Assembly: GCF_040675855.1 (NCBI RefSeq)
Contig: NZ_JBEGIK010000001.1
Span: 2,108,001-2,172,000, forward strand
DNA length: 64,000 nucleotides
Source: Microbacterium sp. LWH3-1.2
GTDB lineage: Bacteria > Actinomycetota > Actinomycetes > Actinomycetales > Microbacteriaceae
Reading direction: 5' to 3'
Part shown: one piece after another, positions 7,835 through 16,438 of the stretch
How the letters are laid out: every line of letters starts with the position of its first letter
How positions within the stretch are numbered: the first letter of the stretch is position 1
The notes under the pieces: generated by a model
Told to the model about the DNA's origin: nothing
Database searches by the model: none
What the model saw: the letters and a program-made list of their open reading frames with translations, nothing else
Made by a program: the position numbers and the translations under genes

Positions 7835-9277
7835 CTACGCGGTCGGTTCGAGCAGGACCGTGCCCGAGGCGATGTCGACCGTCTTGAGACGCAGCCGCAC
7901 CGTCGCGCCCGCGGCCGCGTCGAGCCCCGCCACCTTCGCGGTGACCGGCGGGTCGGTCAGCTGCACGCGCGCGCCGTCGCCTCGCAAGCCCAGCACCACA
8001 GCCTCGAACACCCGGCCCTCGTGACCTGAGAGGAGTGCCGCTTCGACGCGACCGAGGGCCGCGGCGTCCAGCCGATTCGCCACGCCGTCGCTGCGCGCCA
8101 TGATCTTCGGCAGCGACGCAAGGCTCCCGCGCACCCAGGCAGGCACATCCCGGCCGTTCGCAAGCGCCTCACAGATGACGAGCGCCCAGCGGTCGACGAG
8201 CCGCCGCAGCGGTGCCGTGGTGTGGGCGTAGGGCGCGCCGATCGCGGCCTGCAGCGGGTCGGCGGGCGGGGCCCCGTCGAACGTCACGTATCCGGCGCCG
8301 CGAAAGAGGCCGGACGCGGCGTCGAGGATCGCCAGCGCGGCGGGCGAATCGCGATCGAGCGCGCGCAGGTAGTCGCCGTAGGAGACGTCGGTGGGCCACG
8401 GGATACCGAGCGCCACCGTCTGGGCGCGGAACGCGGCCACGTCGACCGTCTCGGCGGCGGGCATCGTGCGCAGGATCCCGACGCCGCCTCGCAGCATGAT
8501 GTCGGCGGCCGCCATACCCGTGAGGAGCGAGACCTGGGCGTTCCAGTCCTCGATCGCGAGCGGCGCATCACGCTCGAGGCGGTAGCCGCCGTCATCGGCG
8601 ACGATGCGGGTCTCGGGGACGTTCAGGCTCGCTCCGCCGCGCTCCGCCTCGCGAGCGAGCCGCAGCGGGCCGAACCATGCGAGGGCCTCGAGGCTCGGGG
8701 GAGCGGTACCGGCGTCGACCGCGGTCTGCGCGTCGCCGTAGCTCCACTGCGTCCGAGAGCGGATGATCGCGCGACGCAGCGTCGCCTCGACGGACCGAGC
8801 CGCGCCGTCGAGGACGAACCGCCACACGAACGCCCTCCGGTCGCACTCGGGCAGCAGGGACGCGGCATCCTCACTGATGACGACGGGATGCAGCGGAATC
8901 CGGCCGTCAGCCGTGTACAGCGTCTGTCCGCGCAGCCGCGCCTCGGCGTCGATCGCGCCGTCCGGCGTCACGAACGCCGGCAGATCGGCGATCGCGTAGT
9001 GCAGCACGGCCCCGGTCGGGGTGCGCTCGAGGTGGAGTGCCTGGTCGAGATCCGTGGAGCCCTCGGGATCGATCGTGAGGAACTCGATGTCACGCAGATC
9101 ATCGAGCCCCGCGGCGGCCGGATCGGTGGCGACGGCACGCGCCGCGTGCTCCGCCTCGGCCAGCACTTCGGCGGGGAACTCCGCCGGAAGATCCAGTTCC
9201 CCGCGCAGCCGGGCGAACGATTCGACGAGCTCGTCGTGGGCGCGTGCGGGAGCGAGTCGAGGTCGGCGTGCAGGCAC
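7835..9277 (-). CDS. RNB-domain 3'-5' exoribonuclease (RNase II/R family), short form
   Basis: 480 residues: only the RNB catalytic domain and a short C-terminal beta-rich piece, without the cold-shock domains of full RNase II/R. The metal site reads D70-P-E-G-S-T-D76-L-D78-Q79, so three of the four usual aspartates are present and the fourth is Gln. The later YAHTTAPLRRLVDRW matches the conserved TSPIRRY region. The GTG start at 9277 has TACACT ending 6 nt upstream (leaderless). The family degrades RNA from the 3' end with Mg2+. Confidence 0.88.
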   Translation of the reverse strand: MPARRPRLAPARAHDELVESFARLRGELDLPAEFPAEVLAEAEHAARAVATDPAAAGLDDLRDIEFLTIDPEGSTDLDQALHLERTPTGAVLHYAIADLPAFVTPDGAIDAEARLRGQTLYTADGRIPLHPVVISEDAASLLPECDRRAFVWRFVLDGAARSVEATLRRAIIRSRTQWSYGDAQTAVDAGTAPPSLEALAWFGPLRLAREAERGGASLNVPETRIVADDGGYRLERDAPLAIEDWNAQVSLLTGMAAADIMLRGGVGILRTMPAAETVDVAAFRAQTVALGIPWPTDVSYGDYLRALDRDSPAALAILDAASGLFRGAGYVTFDGAPPADPLQAAIGAPYAHTTAPLRRLVDRWALVICEALANGRDVPAWVRGSLASLPKIMARSDGVANRLDAAALGRVEAALLSGHEGRVFEAVVLGLRGDGARVQLTDPPVTAKVAGLDAAAGATVRLRLKTVDIASGTVLLEPTA

Positions 9278-9328
9278 CCGATCAGTGTAGGCACCGGGCC
9301 GCACGAGGACCCGCGGACGACCTGCGAC

Positions 9329-9919
9329 TCACCGGGCGGCACTGGCGGTCATCACCGAGGGAGCCTCGTCGAGAGTGCGGATGAGGCGTGCGGGCACCCC
9401 TCCGTACACCGCGCCTGCGGCGAGGTCGCGAGTCACGACGGCGCCTGCGGCGACCACCACGTCGTCTCCGACGGTCACACCGGGGAGGACGGTGACATGC
9501 GCACCGAGCCACACCCGGTCGCCGATCGTCACGGGGGCGCTGCTGCGGCGGTGGGTCACCCCTGCAGGCCCGACCTCGTGAGAACTGGTGATGATCGTGG
9601 TGAACATCGCGATGTGGCAGTCCACACCGATGCGGATCGGAGCCACGGCCTCGAAATAGCACCACACGTTCACCGAGGTACGCGCTCCGATGCGGATGTC
9701 GCGGCCGCCCGTGAAGGTGCAGCGTGACTGGAGCTTCGGCGTCTGCACGTCGAATCCCCGCATGCGCAGGATTGCGTAGCGCAACGCGCGGGGGCACAGC
9801 GGCGAGCCGGCGACGCTGTTCGTGATGAACGACTTCCACCCCCACGACAGATCCTGCGCGACGCTTCGGGCCAGGTCCCGGACGGTCGTCGCGTCCGCCA
9901 TGATGTTGTCGCCGGTCAC
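9329..9919 (-). CDS. Hexapeptide-repeat acetyltransferase (WcaF/NodL type), last gene of the polysaccharide operon
   Basis: 196 residues. The C-terminal half is a left-handed beta-helix (VTIGDRVWLGAHVTVLPGVTVGDDVVVAAGAVVTRDL in register), ending with the usual YGGVPARLIR. His in SSHEVGP is the likely catalytic base. The family O-acetylates sugars from acetyl-CoA in the cytoplasm. GTG 9919 overlaps the upstream stop by 4 nt and has GGAGAGG 9 nt upstream; ATG 9901 is possible. It probably decorates repeat units of the polymer made by this operon. Confidence 0.85.
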   Translation of the reverse strand: MTGDNIMADATTVRDLARSVAQDLSWGWKSFITNSVAGSPLCPRALRYAILRMRGFDVQTPKLQSRCTFTGGRDIRIGARTSVNVWCYFEAVAPIRIGVDCHIAMFTTIITSSHEVGPAGVTHRRSSAPVTIGDRVWLGAHVTVLPGVTVGDDVVVAAGAVVTRDLAAGAVYGGVPARLIRTLDEAPSVMTASAAR

Positions 9920-10851
9920 GGAGTCACCTCTCCGGCGGAGCCGATCGGGGTGTCGCCGAGCTGATCCTCGGGGGTGAAGGACATCCAGTCGATGACCATC
10001 TCGTTCACCACCGGAGTGGATGCGTCGGGGTCGCCCGGCCAGTTTCCGCCCACCGCGAGGCTGAACAGCGCGTGGGTCGGAGCATCGAACACCCAGCGAC
10101 CGGGTATGGGCACGTCCCACTCCTCGACATCCATCACGATCTGGTCGTCGATCGCCATGATGATCCGGCCCTCGTGCTTCTCGACCGTGTAGACGTGGAA
10201 GTCGTCCGCGAGGGGTACCGGCACGTTGTAGCCCTCGTCGAGCGACCACCTGTCCGTGATCCCGGTAGGGCCATGAAGGTGATGGGCGCTGCGGCTCGTG
10301 GTGTTGGGCGTCTCGATGATGTCGACCTCTCCCGCAGCCGGCCAGCCGACCCGGTCGACGTTGTCGCCCAGCAGCCAGAACGCGGGGAGAAGACCCTGCC
10401 CCTCCGGCAGCTTGATGCGCGCCGAAAGTCGCCCGTAGGTGAACGACCACATGCCGTGGCTGGTGATGCGGCCCGAGGTCGGCTGGCTGCCGTCCTCGGG
10501 AACGGTGGCGGTGATCACCAGGTTGCCGTCGCCATCGAGAGCGACGGCGTCCTCGGTGTACTCCTGCAGCTCGTTGTTCCCCCAGCCGCCGCCTCCCGTC
10601 TGGATCCTCCACACATCGGGATTCGGCTTCTCACCGGCAGCACCGTCGAAGTCCTCGAACAGCACAGAGTCGTCTCCGTACCGAGCCCCGAGGAAGGAGA
10701 AGCCGGTGAACCACCAGACGCCGCCGAGCACCAGCACGATCGCGAGGATCCCGGAGCAGATGCCGAGGGTCAGGCGGCGGCGTCGTCGTCGTCGTCGCGT
10801 CTGCTCGGAGGAGGCGCTGCCGGGGTCGGTGAAAGGGGCGGTCGCGGTCAC
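9916..10851 (-). CDS. Membrane-anchored or secreted GH16 glycoside hydrolase
   Basis: 311 residues. N-terminus: a run of eight arginines (19-26), then one hydrophobic helix (about 27-50), a type II anchor or signal. The GH16 domain follows (64-300) with the catalytic signature E175-V-D177-I-I-E180 and WGNNELQEYT upstream. GH16 enzymes cut beta-1,3/1,4-glucans or galactans outside the cell. Within a polysaccharide operon it probably trims or releases the chain rather than feeding the cell. It overlaps both neighbours by 4 nt. Confidence 0.88.
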   Translation of the reverse strand: MTATAPFTDPGSASSEQTRRRRRRRRLTLGICSGILAIVLVLGGVWWFTGFSFLGARYGDDSVLFEDFDGAAGEKPNPDVWRIQTGGGGWGNNELQEYTEDAVALDGDGNLVITATVPEDGSQPTSGRITSHGMWSFTYGRLSARIKLPEGQGLLPAFWLLGDNVDRVGWPAAGEVDIIETPNTTSRSAHHLHGPTGITDRWSLDEGYNVPVPLADDFHVYTVEKHEGRIIMAIDDQIVMDVEEWDVPIPGRWVFDAPTHALFSLAVGGNWPGDPDASTPVVNEMVIDWMSFTPEDQLGDTPIGSAGEVTP

Positions 10852-12095
10852 GGGAGCAGTCCCTTCGGATCGTGGCGGAGCAGGTCGCACGCGGCGCTGA
10901 CCGCATCGCGCTCCCACAGCGAGCTGTCGAAGCTGACCGAGATGTTGAGGCGACGGCGCAGCACCGCGGTGAGCGCTGTGATGCCGTTGCGGCCCGCGGG
11001 ATCCACCGATACCCGCACCACCGCGTCGTCCGAGGCCCAGGGAAGCGGCTCGAGGGCTCGGAGGAAGCCCATGTCGCTGAGGGTCGGGCTCGCCGCGGCG
11101 GGGACCTCGGTCGGAGCGTTGCGCCGCCACGCATGGGTGGCAAGGCCCGAGGTGAGGGCCGCGAGCGGACGGCCGACGTGAAGATCCCGATGGAAGCGTG
11201 CGCCCGCGACGTCGATGCCGTCCCGCACCGAGATCGGGTGGCCGACCACGAAGTTCGCGAGCGTCGATCTTCCCGAGGGCAGGTATCGGCGCAGGTCGAC
11301 GAGGATCGCGCCCTCGTCCATCACGGGGATTCCCGAGCGGCGCAGCGCCTCGTGGAGAGCGAACATCATCGCAAGGGTCGGAGGCACACGCCCTCTGCTC
11401 CAGTCGGCGACGGCGCGGAAGGTGGCGGCATCCATCGTCCCCGTCACGAGGTCCAGGCGGCCTGGCGGGCCTGGCACCGTCGGGCCCGCGTAGCCCGGCC
11501 GGTCATCCGTCCATCGGTCCCGCAGCAGCGCGCCGAGGCGGCTCGCATGACGCCCGTAGGTTGCAGACAGCGCGGCAGGGAGGGGGTTGCGGTCGTCCGC
11601 GCTCGCGAAGACAGCCGGCGTACCGCGTCCGGAGAGGGCGCCGGCGGTGAGCATCACGCTGAGGAAGCCATCGCCGAGCCGGTGATCGATGCACAGCGAC
11701 GCCCGATCCTCGCCGAGGAAGACCATGAAGGGCAGGTCGGGTGCCACGATCTCGCGCAGTCGAGGCAGGCCCGCGTCGCCGGTGGTTTCGGTGGGCAGCG
11801 GCTGGACCATGCGCTCGGCCTGTGCATCGAGCCGGCCGGCGTCGTAGCGCCAGCGATTGCCCTCGAACGTGCGACCTGCGCGCGCGGCGGCGCCCATCCC
11901 GATGAGGGCGCGCACGGCGCGCACCACGGTCTCCCGCTCGGGCACGATCAGCGGCGCGAGTTCGACGCTGATCCGCACGCCCTCCGAGAGCAGGTCCCTG
12001 CCGGGGATCCTTCCCGATGAGACCGCGACGCGATCCGGCTCGACGGGTTCGTGCCGGGGAGACGTCGTCGCCCTGGGCTCTCGCGCGATGACCAC
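10848..12095 (-). CDS. Condensation/PapA-fold acyltransferase-like protein
   Basis: 415 residues. It carries H138-R-L-G-D142-G143, the HxxxDG catalytic motif of CoA-dependent acyltransferases, NRPS condensation domains and mycobacterial PapA proteins, set in CIDHRLGDGFLSVMLTAG. The C-terminal half has the second lobe (SGRSTLANFVVGHPISV and a late beta-rich NISVSFDSSLW). It has no carrier-protein domain. The likely role is to place an acyl group on the glycan or glycolipid; donor and acceptor are unknown. GTG start, 2 nt after the upstream stop. This is an unusual member of a polysaccharide operon. Confidence 0.7.
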   Translation of the reverse strand: MVIAREPRATTSPRHEPVEPDRVAVSSGRIPGRDLLSEGVRISVELAPLIVPERETVVRAVRALIGMGAAARAGRTFEGNRWRYDAGRLDAQAERMVQPLPTETTGDAGLPRLREIVAPDLPFMVFLGEDRASLCIDHRLGDGFLSVMLTAGALSGRGTPAVFASADDRNPLPAALSATYGRHASRLGALLRDRWTDDRPGYAGPTVPGPPGRLDLVTGTMDAATFRAVADWSRGRVPPTLAMMFALHEALRRSGIPVMDEGAILVDLRRYLPSGRSTLANFVVGHPISVRDGIDVAGARFHRDLHVGRPLAALTSGLATHAWRRNAPTEVPAAASPTLSDMGFLRALEPLPWASDDAVVRVSVDPAGRNGITALTAVLRRRLNISVSFDSSLWERDAVSAACDLLRHDPKGLLP

Positions 12096-12097
12096 GG

Positions 12098-13075
12098 CTA
12101 CACCATGTCCGTCGCTGCGGCCAGGTCGGGTGCGAACTCGAGGGGAAGGTCGAGGTCGCCGAACCAGGTCGCGGCATAGTTGGTGAGCTTGCCGTTGGCG
12201 TTGTCTATCGCGATGACCCGCCTGCCCATCTGCAGGGCGATGAGCATCGCATGCAGTCGATCGGTGATGATCGTCTCGCCGGGGGAGAGGAGCGCGACAC
12301 CGGTCGCGAGCCGCTTCGACGCGTCGGCGAACCAGCGGTCGGTCGACCGGTTCATCGTGCGGGTCACCGCGCCCTCCAACAAGGTGCGGCTCAACCGCTG
12401 GCGCAGCCGGTCGGCGAATGTCATCGCGGGCCAGTCGACCGCCGTCTCGATGCTGCCGGGTCCGGCGCTCTCATCGTCACGACGCAGCAGATGGACCACC
12501 GCGACGGTGGGCGCCGCCGACTCGAGTCGCCCCAGCATGTGCACGCTGTCGGGTGCGAGGATCACGTCCGGCACGAAGGCGCTGACCGCGGAGAACGAGA
12601 CCCGGTCCCGCACCGCCATGCGCAGAAGGCGCCGCGGAGCCATGCGCGACGCGAACGCGCGCCGATCGGCATCCGACTCGAAGTGCACAGACTGCGGCTC
12701 CTGGATGAGCTCGATACGCGGATCGAGGCGCTCGGCGAGACGATAGCGGTGCTCGCTGTGCTGCGGGTACAGGCCCCCGAAGTTGCCGCCGCCCTGGATG
12801 GCGACGGGCCACCGCGATTCATAGACCTTCGGCGAGATCGTGCGCCATGAGTACGCGGCTTCCAGGCGGATCCCCGCCTGGCGCCAGAACTCGGCCTGGC
12901 CGAGTGCGATCACGGAGTCGCCGATGTTCTCGTAGTCGGGGAAGTCGGTGAGCACGAGCCGGTCGATCCCACGATGCAGTGCGGACATCGCGATGTAGGA
13001 ACGGCGCTGCATCCTGCTGATCGCGTCCTCGGTGTGCGGCATGCGCGAGTTCGTGTTCTCGATCGGCAGCGTCAC
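12098..13075 (-). CDS. Polysaccharide pyruvyl transferase
   Basis: 325 residues of the CsaB/ExoV-type fold: N-terminal LVLTDFPDYENIGDSVIALGQ, then IQGGGNFGGLYP, middle RDRVSFSAVSAF and the C-terminal signature ITDRLHAMLIALQMGRRVIAIDN. The family transfers pyruvate from PEP to sugars as a ketal, giving acidic polysaccharide. The protein is cytoplasmic. GTG start; a 4-nt overlap with the upstream flippase gene predicts translational coupling. Confidence 0.9.
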   Translation of the reverse strand: MTLPIENTNSRMPHTEDAISRMQRRSYIAMSALHRGIDRLVLTDFPDYENIGDSVIALGQAEFWRQAGIRLEAAYSWRTISPKVYESRWPVAIQGGGNFGGLYPQHSEHRYRLAERLDPRIELIQEPQSVHFESDADRRAFASRMAPRRLLRMAVRDRVSFSAVSAFVPDVILAPDSVHMLGRLESAAPTVAVVHLLRRDDESAGPGSIETAVDWPAMTFADRLRQRLSRTLLEGAVTRTMNRSTDRWFADASKRLATGVALLSPGETIITDRLHAMLIALQMGRRVIAIDNANGKLTNYAATWFGDLDLPLEFAPDLAAATDMV

Positions 13076-14655
13076 GGGGAGTCCTCCACGGTACGGGCGC
13101 CGCGCAGGCGGCGGGTGAGGGTGGATCGCAGCGACGAACGAGTCGTCGCGTCGAGGGCGATGAAGTAGTAGAGCGTGGTCGCCGTGATCGCCCAGACGGC
13201 GCCGACGACGGGGATCACCACGAGCGGCGGGTCGAGCAGACTCACCAGCACCAGCGCGGCGGCGACAGGTGCGACGGTTCCGAACGGCAGCAGCAGGCAG
13301 CGGATCGCGAAGCCCTTGACGGTGAGGTCGAGACGTCGCAGCGCGATTGCGATGTAGAAGGGCTCCAACAGGAGGATCGGGAGGGTGAGCCCCCACGCGA
13401 TCCCGGTGAGCCCGGACGTCGCCCCGAGGACGATTGCCAGCGCCGTGCCGGTGACCGCCCAGATGGTGTGGAGGATCGCGTAGCCGCGCACCGATCCCTG
13501 CGCGGTGAGGATGGGGACCGCAAGCAGGTGGTTGTTGTTTGCGAACATCGACAGCACGAGGATCTGCGCGACGACGGCCGCGCCTGCGCCCGACGGGCCG
13601 AGCCAGACGCTCATGATCTCGGGCATGAAGACCACCACGGGCACGAGGACGACCGTCATCAGCATGTTCGCGTAGCTGGTGCCCCGAAGGTACATCTGGC
13701 CTATCGACGCGCCCGCCGCACCGCCTTCGCGCATCGAGGCGGTCGGCAGGATCGCGGTCGCGAGCGAATTCGTCACCTCCTTCACGAGGAGGTAGATGCG
13801 CTGGCCCGCGGCGTACAGGGCGGTGTAGGCGATCGGGAGCATGAGGGCGGTGAGGATGCCGCCCACCTGCATGATCACGACGCCCGCGAGGCCCAGGATC
13901 ATGAGCTGCGCCGACATCGCGAACAGCTCCCGGAACACGCTCCACCGGAAGTCTCGCGGGCGGGCGGTGACCTGCGGTGCCCGTCTACGTCGCAGGACGT
14001 ACGTCGCTATGCCGAATGCGAGAATGCCGAGCACATCCACCGCCGCGACGGCGACGATCCCGATCCCCGCCCAGCACACCAGCACGGTGAGCGCGACACG
14101 GAAGACGGCGAGGCCGATGAGGAGGTAGTTGACGTCGTTGAGGCGCCCGATCCCGGTGAGGATCTGCCGGTTCGCGGAGAACGAGAGCAGGATGAAGACG
14201 TTGGCGACGCCGAGGGCCGCGAGAATCCAGGCGGTGTCGGTCAGTTCCGGACTGAACTGCGTGCGAGGAATCGTGAGGGCGAACACCAGAACGGTGGCGC
14301 TGGAGAGGATGACCGCGGTCGCGAGGAAGAACATGTTGCTCGCCGCAGCGACCCGGCGCATGCGCGCGAAATCGTTGGAGGGAGCCGCCACACCGATGAA
14401 CCGGGTGGTCGCTCCTCCGACGCCGAGATCCTGCTGGAACAGTGCGCCGACGGCCACGGTGAGCATGTAGAGGCCGTACGCCTCTGCGCCGAACGCGGCG
14501 AGAACCACCGGGAGCAGCACCACATACGCGATCATCGACGCGAAGCGCGCTGCGTAGGTCGTGATGACCGCGCCCGTCATCCCTCCCGCGCCGGCGGCGA
14601 GGTCCGGCTGGGCGCGGGTCTTGCGCTGCGCCACGGCGTCGACCGGGGCACGCAT
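13072..14655 (-). CDS. Wzx/MATE-type oligosaccharide flippase (second of two in the operon)
   Basis: 527 residues with about 12-14 membrane helices. The MVF/PST features are an early SMIAYVVLLPVVLAAFGAEAYGLYMLTVAVGALFQQDLGVG and a charged loop after helix 6. The family moves lipid-linked oligosaccharide units across the membrane. It is one of two unrelated-looking flippases in the same operon (the other is 18036-19361). ATG start, 1 nt from the stop of the preceding gene. Confidence 0.85.
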   Translation of the reverse strand: MRAPVDAVAQRKTRAQPDLAAGAGGMTGAVITTYAARFASMIAYVVLLPVVLAAFGAEAYGLYMLTVAVGALFQQDLGVGGATTRFIGVAAPSNDFARMRRVAAASNMFFLATAVILSSATVLVFALTIPRTQFSPELTDTAWILAALGVANVFILLSFSANRQILTGIGRLNDVNYLLIGLAVFRVALTVLVCWAGIGIVAVAAVDVLGILAFGIATYVLRRRRAPQVTARPRDFRWSVFRELFAMSAQLMILGLAGVVIMQVGGILTALMLPIAYTALYAAGQRIYLLVKEVTNSLATAILPTASMREGGAAGASIGQMYLRGTSYANMLMTVVLVPVVVFMPEIMSVWLGPSGAGAAVVAQILVLSMFANNNHLLAVPILTAQGSVRGYAILHTIWAVTGTALAIVLGATSGLTGIAWGLTLPILLLEPFYIAIALRRLDLTVKGFAIRCLLLPFGTVAPVAAALVLVSLLDPPLVVIPVVGAVWAITATTLYYFIALDATTRSSLRSTLTRRLRGARTVEDSP

Positions 14656-14656
14656 C

Positions 14657-16438
14657 TCAGCCCTGCCCCGCGGTGTCGGCGCCGAGCGTGAGATCGAGGC
14701 GGTAGACGAGGGTCTCGTCCGACTCGTAGACCAGTTCCCAGCGGGGGTCGTCCTCGAGGAAGCCCTGGAATCGGTCGAGCGCTCCGTCGGGGAGGGTGCC
14801 GTAATACGTGCTGTACGCGCGCATCTGCTCCGTGATGACCACCAGGGCGGGCCGCTGCTCCCACACCAGGCTGTCGGTGAGGCGTTCCACGCGGCGCGGG
14901 TCGGCGAATTCCTCGTCCTCCCAGCCGGGCCACGACGTCAGCCACATGTCGATGCCGCTGTCGAAGAGTTGGTTCGCGCGGACGAAGTCGACGTACTCAG
15001 CGACGATCCGGCCCGGTGCGCCGGGTGCGACGCCGATCGTGAGGGTGGAGGGATCCTCCTCTGTGAGCACCTGGGTCGTCAGTCGCACGGATTCGGGGGT
15101 GACGAGGTTGGCGAACCATCCGCCGTATGACGTCTGGATCGACCCCAGAGCCACGATCGTGAGGGTGGCCGCGACGGCCACCTGCGCTGCGCGCCGACCG
15201 AGAGCGAGCCCGCCGCTGAGCATGCGTGTGAGGACGGGAGCGAGAATCAGCATGCAGCCGGGGATCGAATACAGGAAGACGCGGAACATCGCCTCGCCGC
15301 CGTACCCCTGGCCGAGGAGGATCAATCCCGGGGAGAAGGCGACCACCGCCGGCACAGCGATGTCACGCCACCGGTCGCGATGGCGGATGAGGTGCACCGC
15401 GACGACCGCTGCGGTCGACACCCACACGAGCCCGGTGATTCCCCGAGCGATCCACGAGTTGAAGACCTGACCGACGCTCGGCGCGCCCAGCACCTCGTTG
15501 CGCGCCGACGGCGTCAGGATGTTGCTGAGGAGGTCGAGGTTGATGAGGTCTCCGAACTTCACCACCACCTCGAAGTGCAGGAGCAGGTAGCCGACGGCGA
15601 TCGCGGCGAACACAGCGACGAGGTAGCGAGGTCGCACGCGTCCCAGCAGCGTGAGCAGCAGGGTCGCCGCCAGAAGCCAGTACGGCGTGAGCTGATGCGT
15701 CACGACGATCGCGGTGAAGATCGGGACCGCGACCCAGGAAGCAGCCCTGGTGCGGGTCGACGCCAGCACCAGCGCGATCACGACGATCCCGAGGGCGAAG
15801 GCGATGGCCTGAGGCGAGAGGTAGTCCTGCCCGACCCAGTTGACGAGATGCGCCCCGAACGCGGCGACCAGCGCGGTCGGGGCGGCATACCCGTAGGTGC
15901 GGGCGAGGAAGAACACCGCTGCCGTGAATGCGAGCTGCGCACCGACCGCGAACCATTGCGCGATGACGATCGTGTCCGACCCGGTGATCGTGTTGATCCA
16001 GGCGATGAGCGAGAACGCCCCCGGCCAGTTGTGGTAGATGTCGGCCGTCACGTCGACACCGCCGAAGCGCTGGATGTAGTCGATCGGACCGAAGTGCTTG
16101 TAGGTCCACGAGTAGAGCGGCGCATCGGTCGACACGGCCGTGGGAAGTCGCATCATGAGGACGGTCGCGACGAGCGCGACCCCGGCCGTGCGGGTGGCCC
16201 CGGACGCGATGGCGACGCAGAACGCGATGGTCGCCAGCGCGATCGACACCGGGAAGAGCGGACTGGCGGCCGGGATCAGCCCGAACAGGTTCCACGGGGC
16301 GTCGTGGAGGGTGGGGATGGCGAGTGCCCAGGCGACGACGGCCACGAGGAGCACGATCGCCGCGGGGTTCCCCGCACGACGGGTCGCGGACCGGTCGGTC
16401 GCCGCAGGGGAGGTGACGCGCGGCTCGGTGACGGTCAT
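14657..16438 (-). CDS. Large polytopic membrane protein, candidate polymerase or GT-C glycosyltransferase
   Basis: 593 residues with about 11-13 helices over residues 25-450, then a soluble C-terminal region of about 130 residues (LTIGVAPGAPGRIVAEY onward). Features in the first external loop include YIQRFGGVDVTADIYHNWPG, the kind of acidic, aromatic loop seen in GT-C enzymes, but I cannot assign a family. The operon otherwise lacks a chain polymerase, which makes this the best candidate. ATG overlaps the upstream stop by 4 nt. Confidence 0.6.
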   Translation of the reverse strand: MTVTEPRVTSPAATDRSATRRAGNPAAIVLLVAVVAWALAIPTLHDAPWNLFGLIPAASPLFPVSIALATIAFCVAIASGATRTAGVALVATVLMMRLPTAVSTDAPLYSWTYKHFGPIDYIQRFGGVDVTADIYHNWPGAFSLIAWINTITGSDTIVIAQWFAVGAQLAFTAAVFFLARTYGYAAPTALVAAFGAHLVNWVGQDYLSPQAIAFALGIVVIALVLASTRTRAASWVAVPIFTAIVVTHQLTPYWLLAATLLLTLLGRVRPRYLVAVFAAIAVGYLLLHFEVVVKFGDLINLDLLSNILTPSARNEVLGAPSVGQVFNSWIARGITGLVWVSTAAVVAVHLIRHRDRWRDIAVPAVVAFSPGLILLGQGYGGEAMFRVFLYSIPGCMLILAPVLTRMLSGGLALGRRAAQVAVAATLTIVALGSIQTSYGGWFANLVTPESVRLTTQVLTEEDPSTLTIGVAPGAPGRIVAEYVDFVRANQLFDSGIDMWLTSWPGWEDEEFADPRRVERLTDSLVWEQRPALVVITEQMRAYSTYYGTLPDGALDRFQGFLEDDPRWELVYESDETLVYRLDLTLGADTAGQG

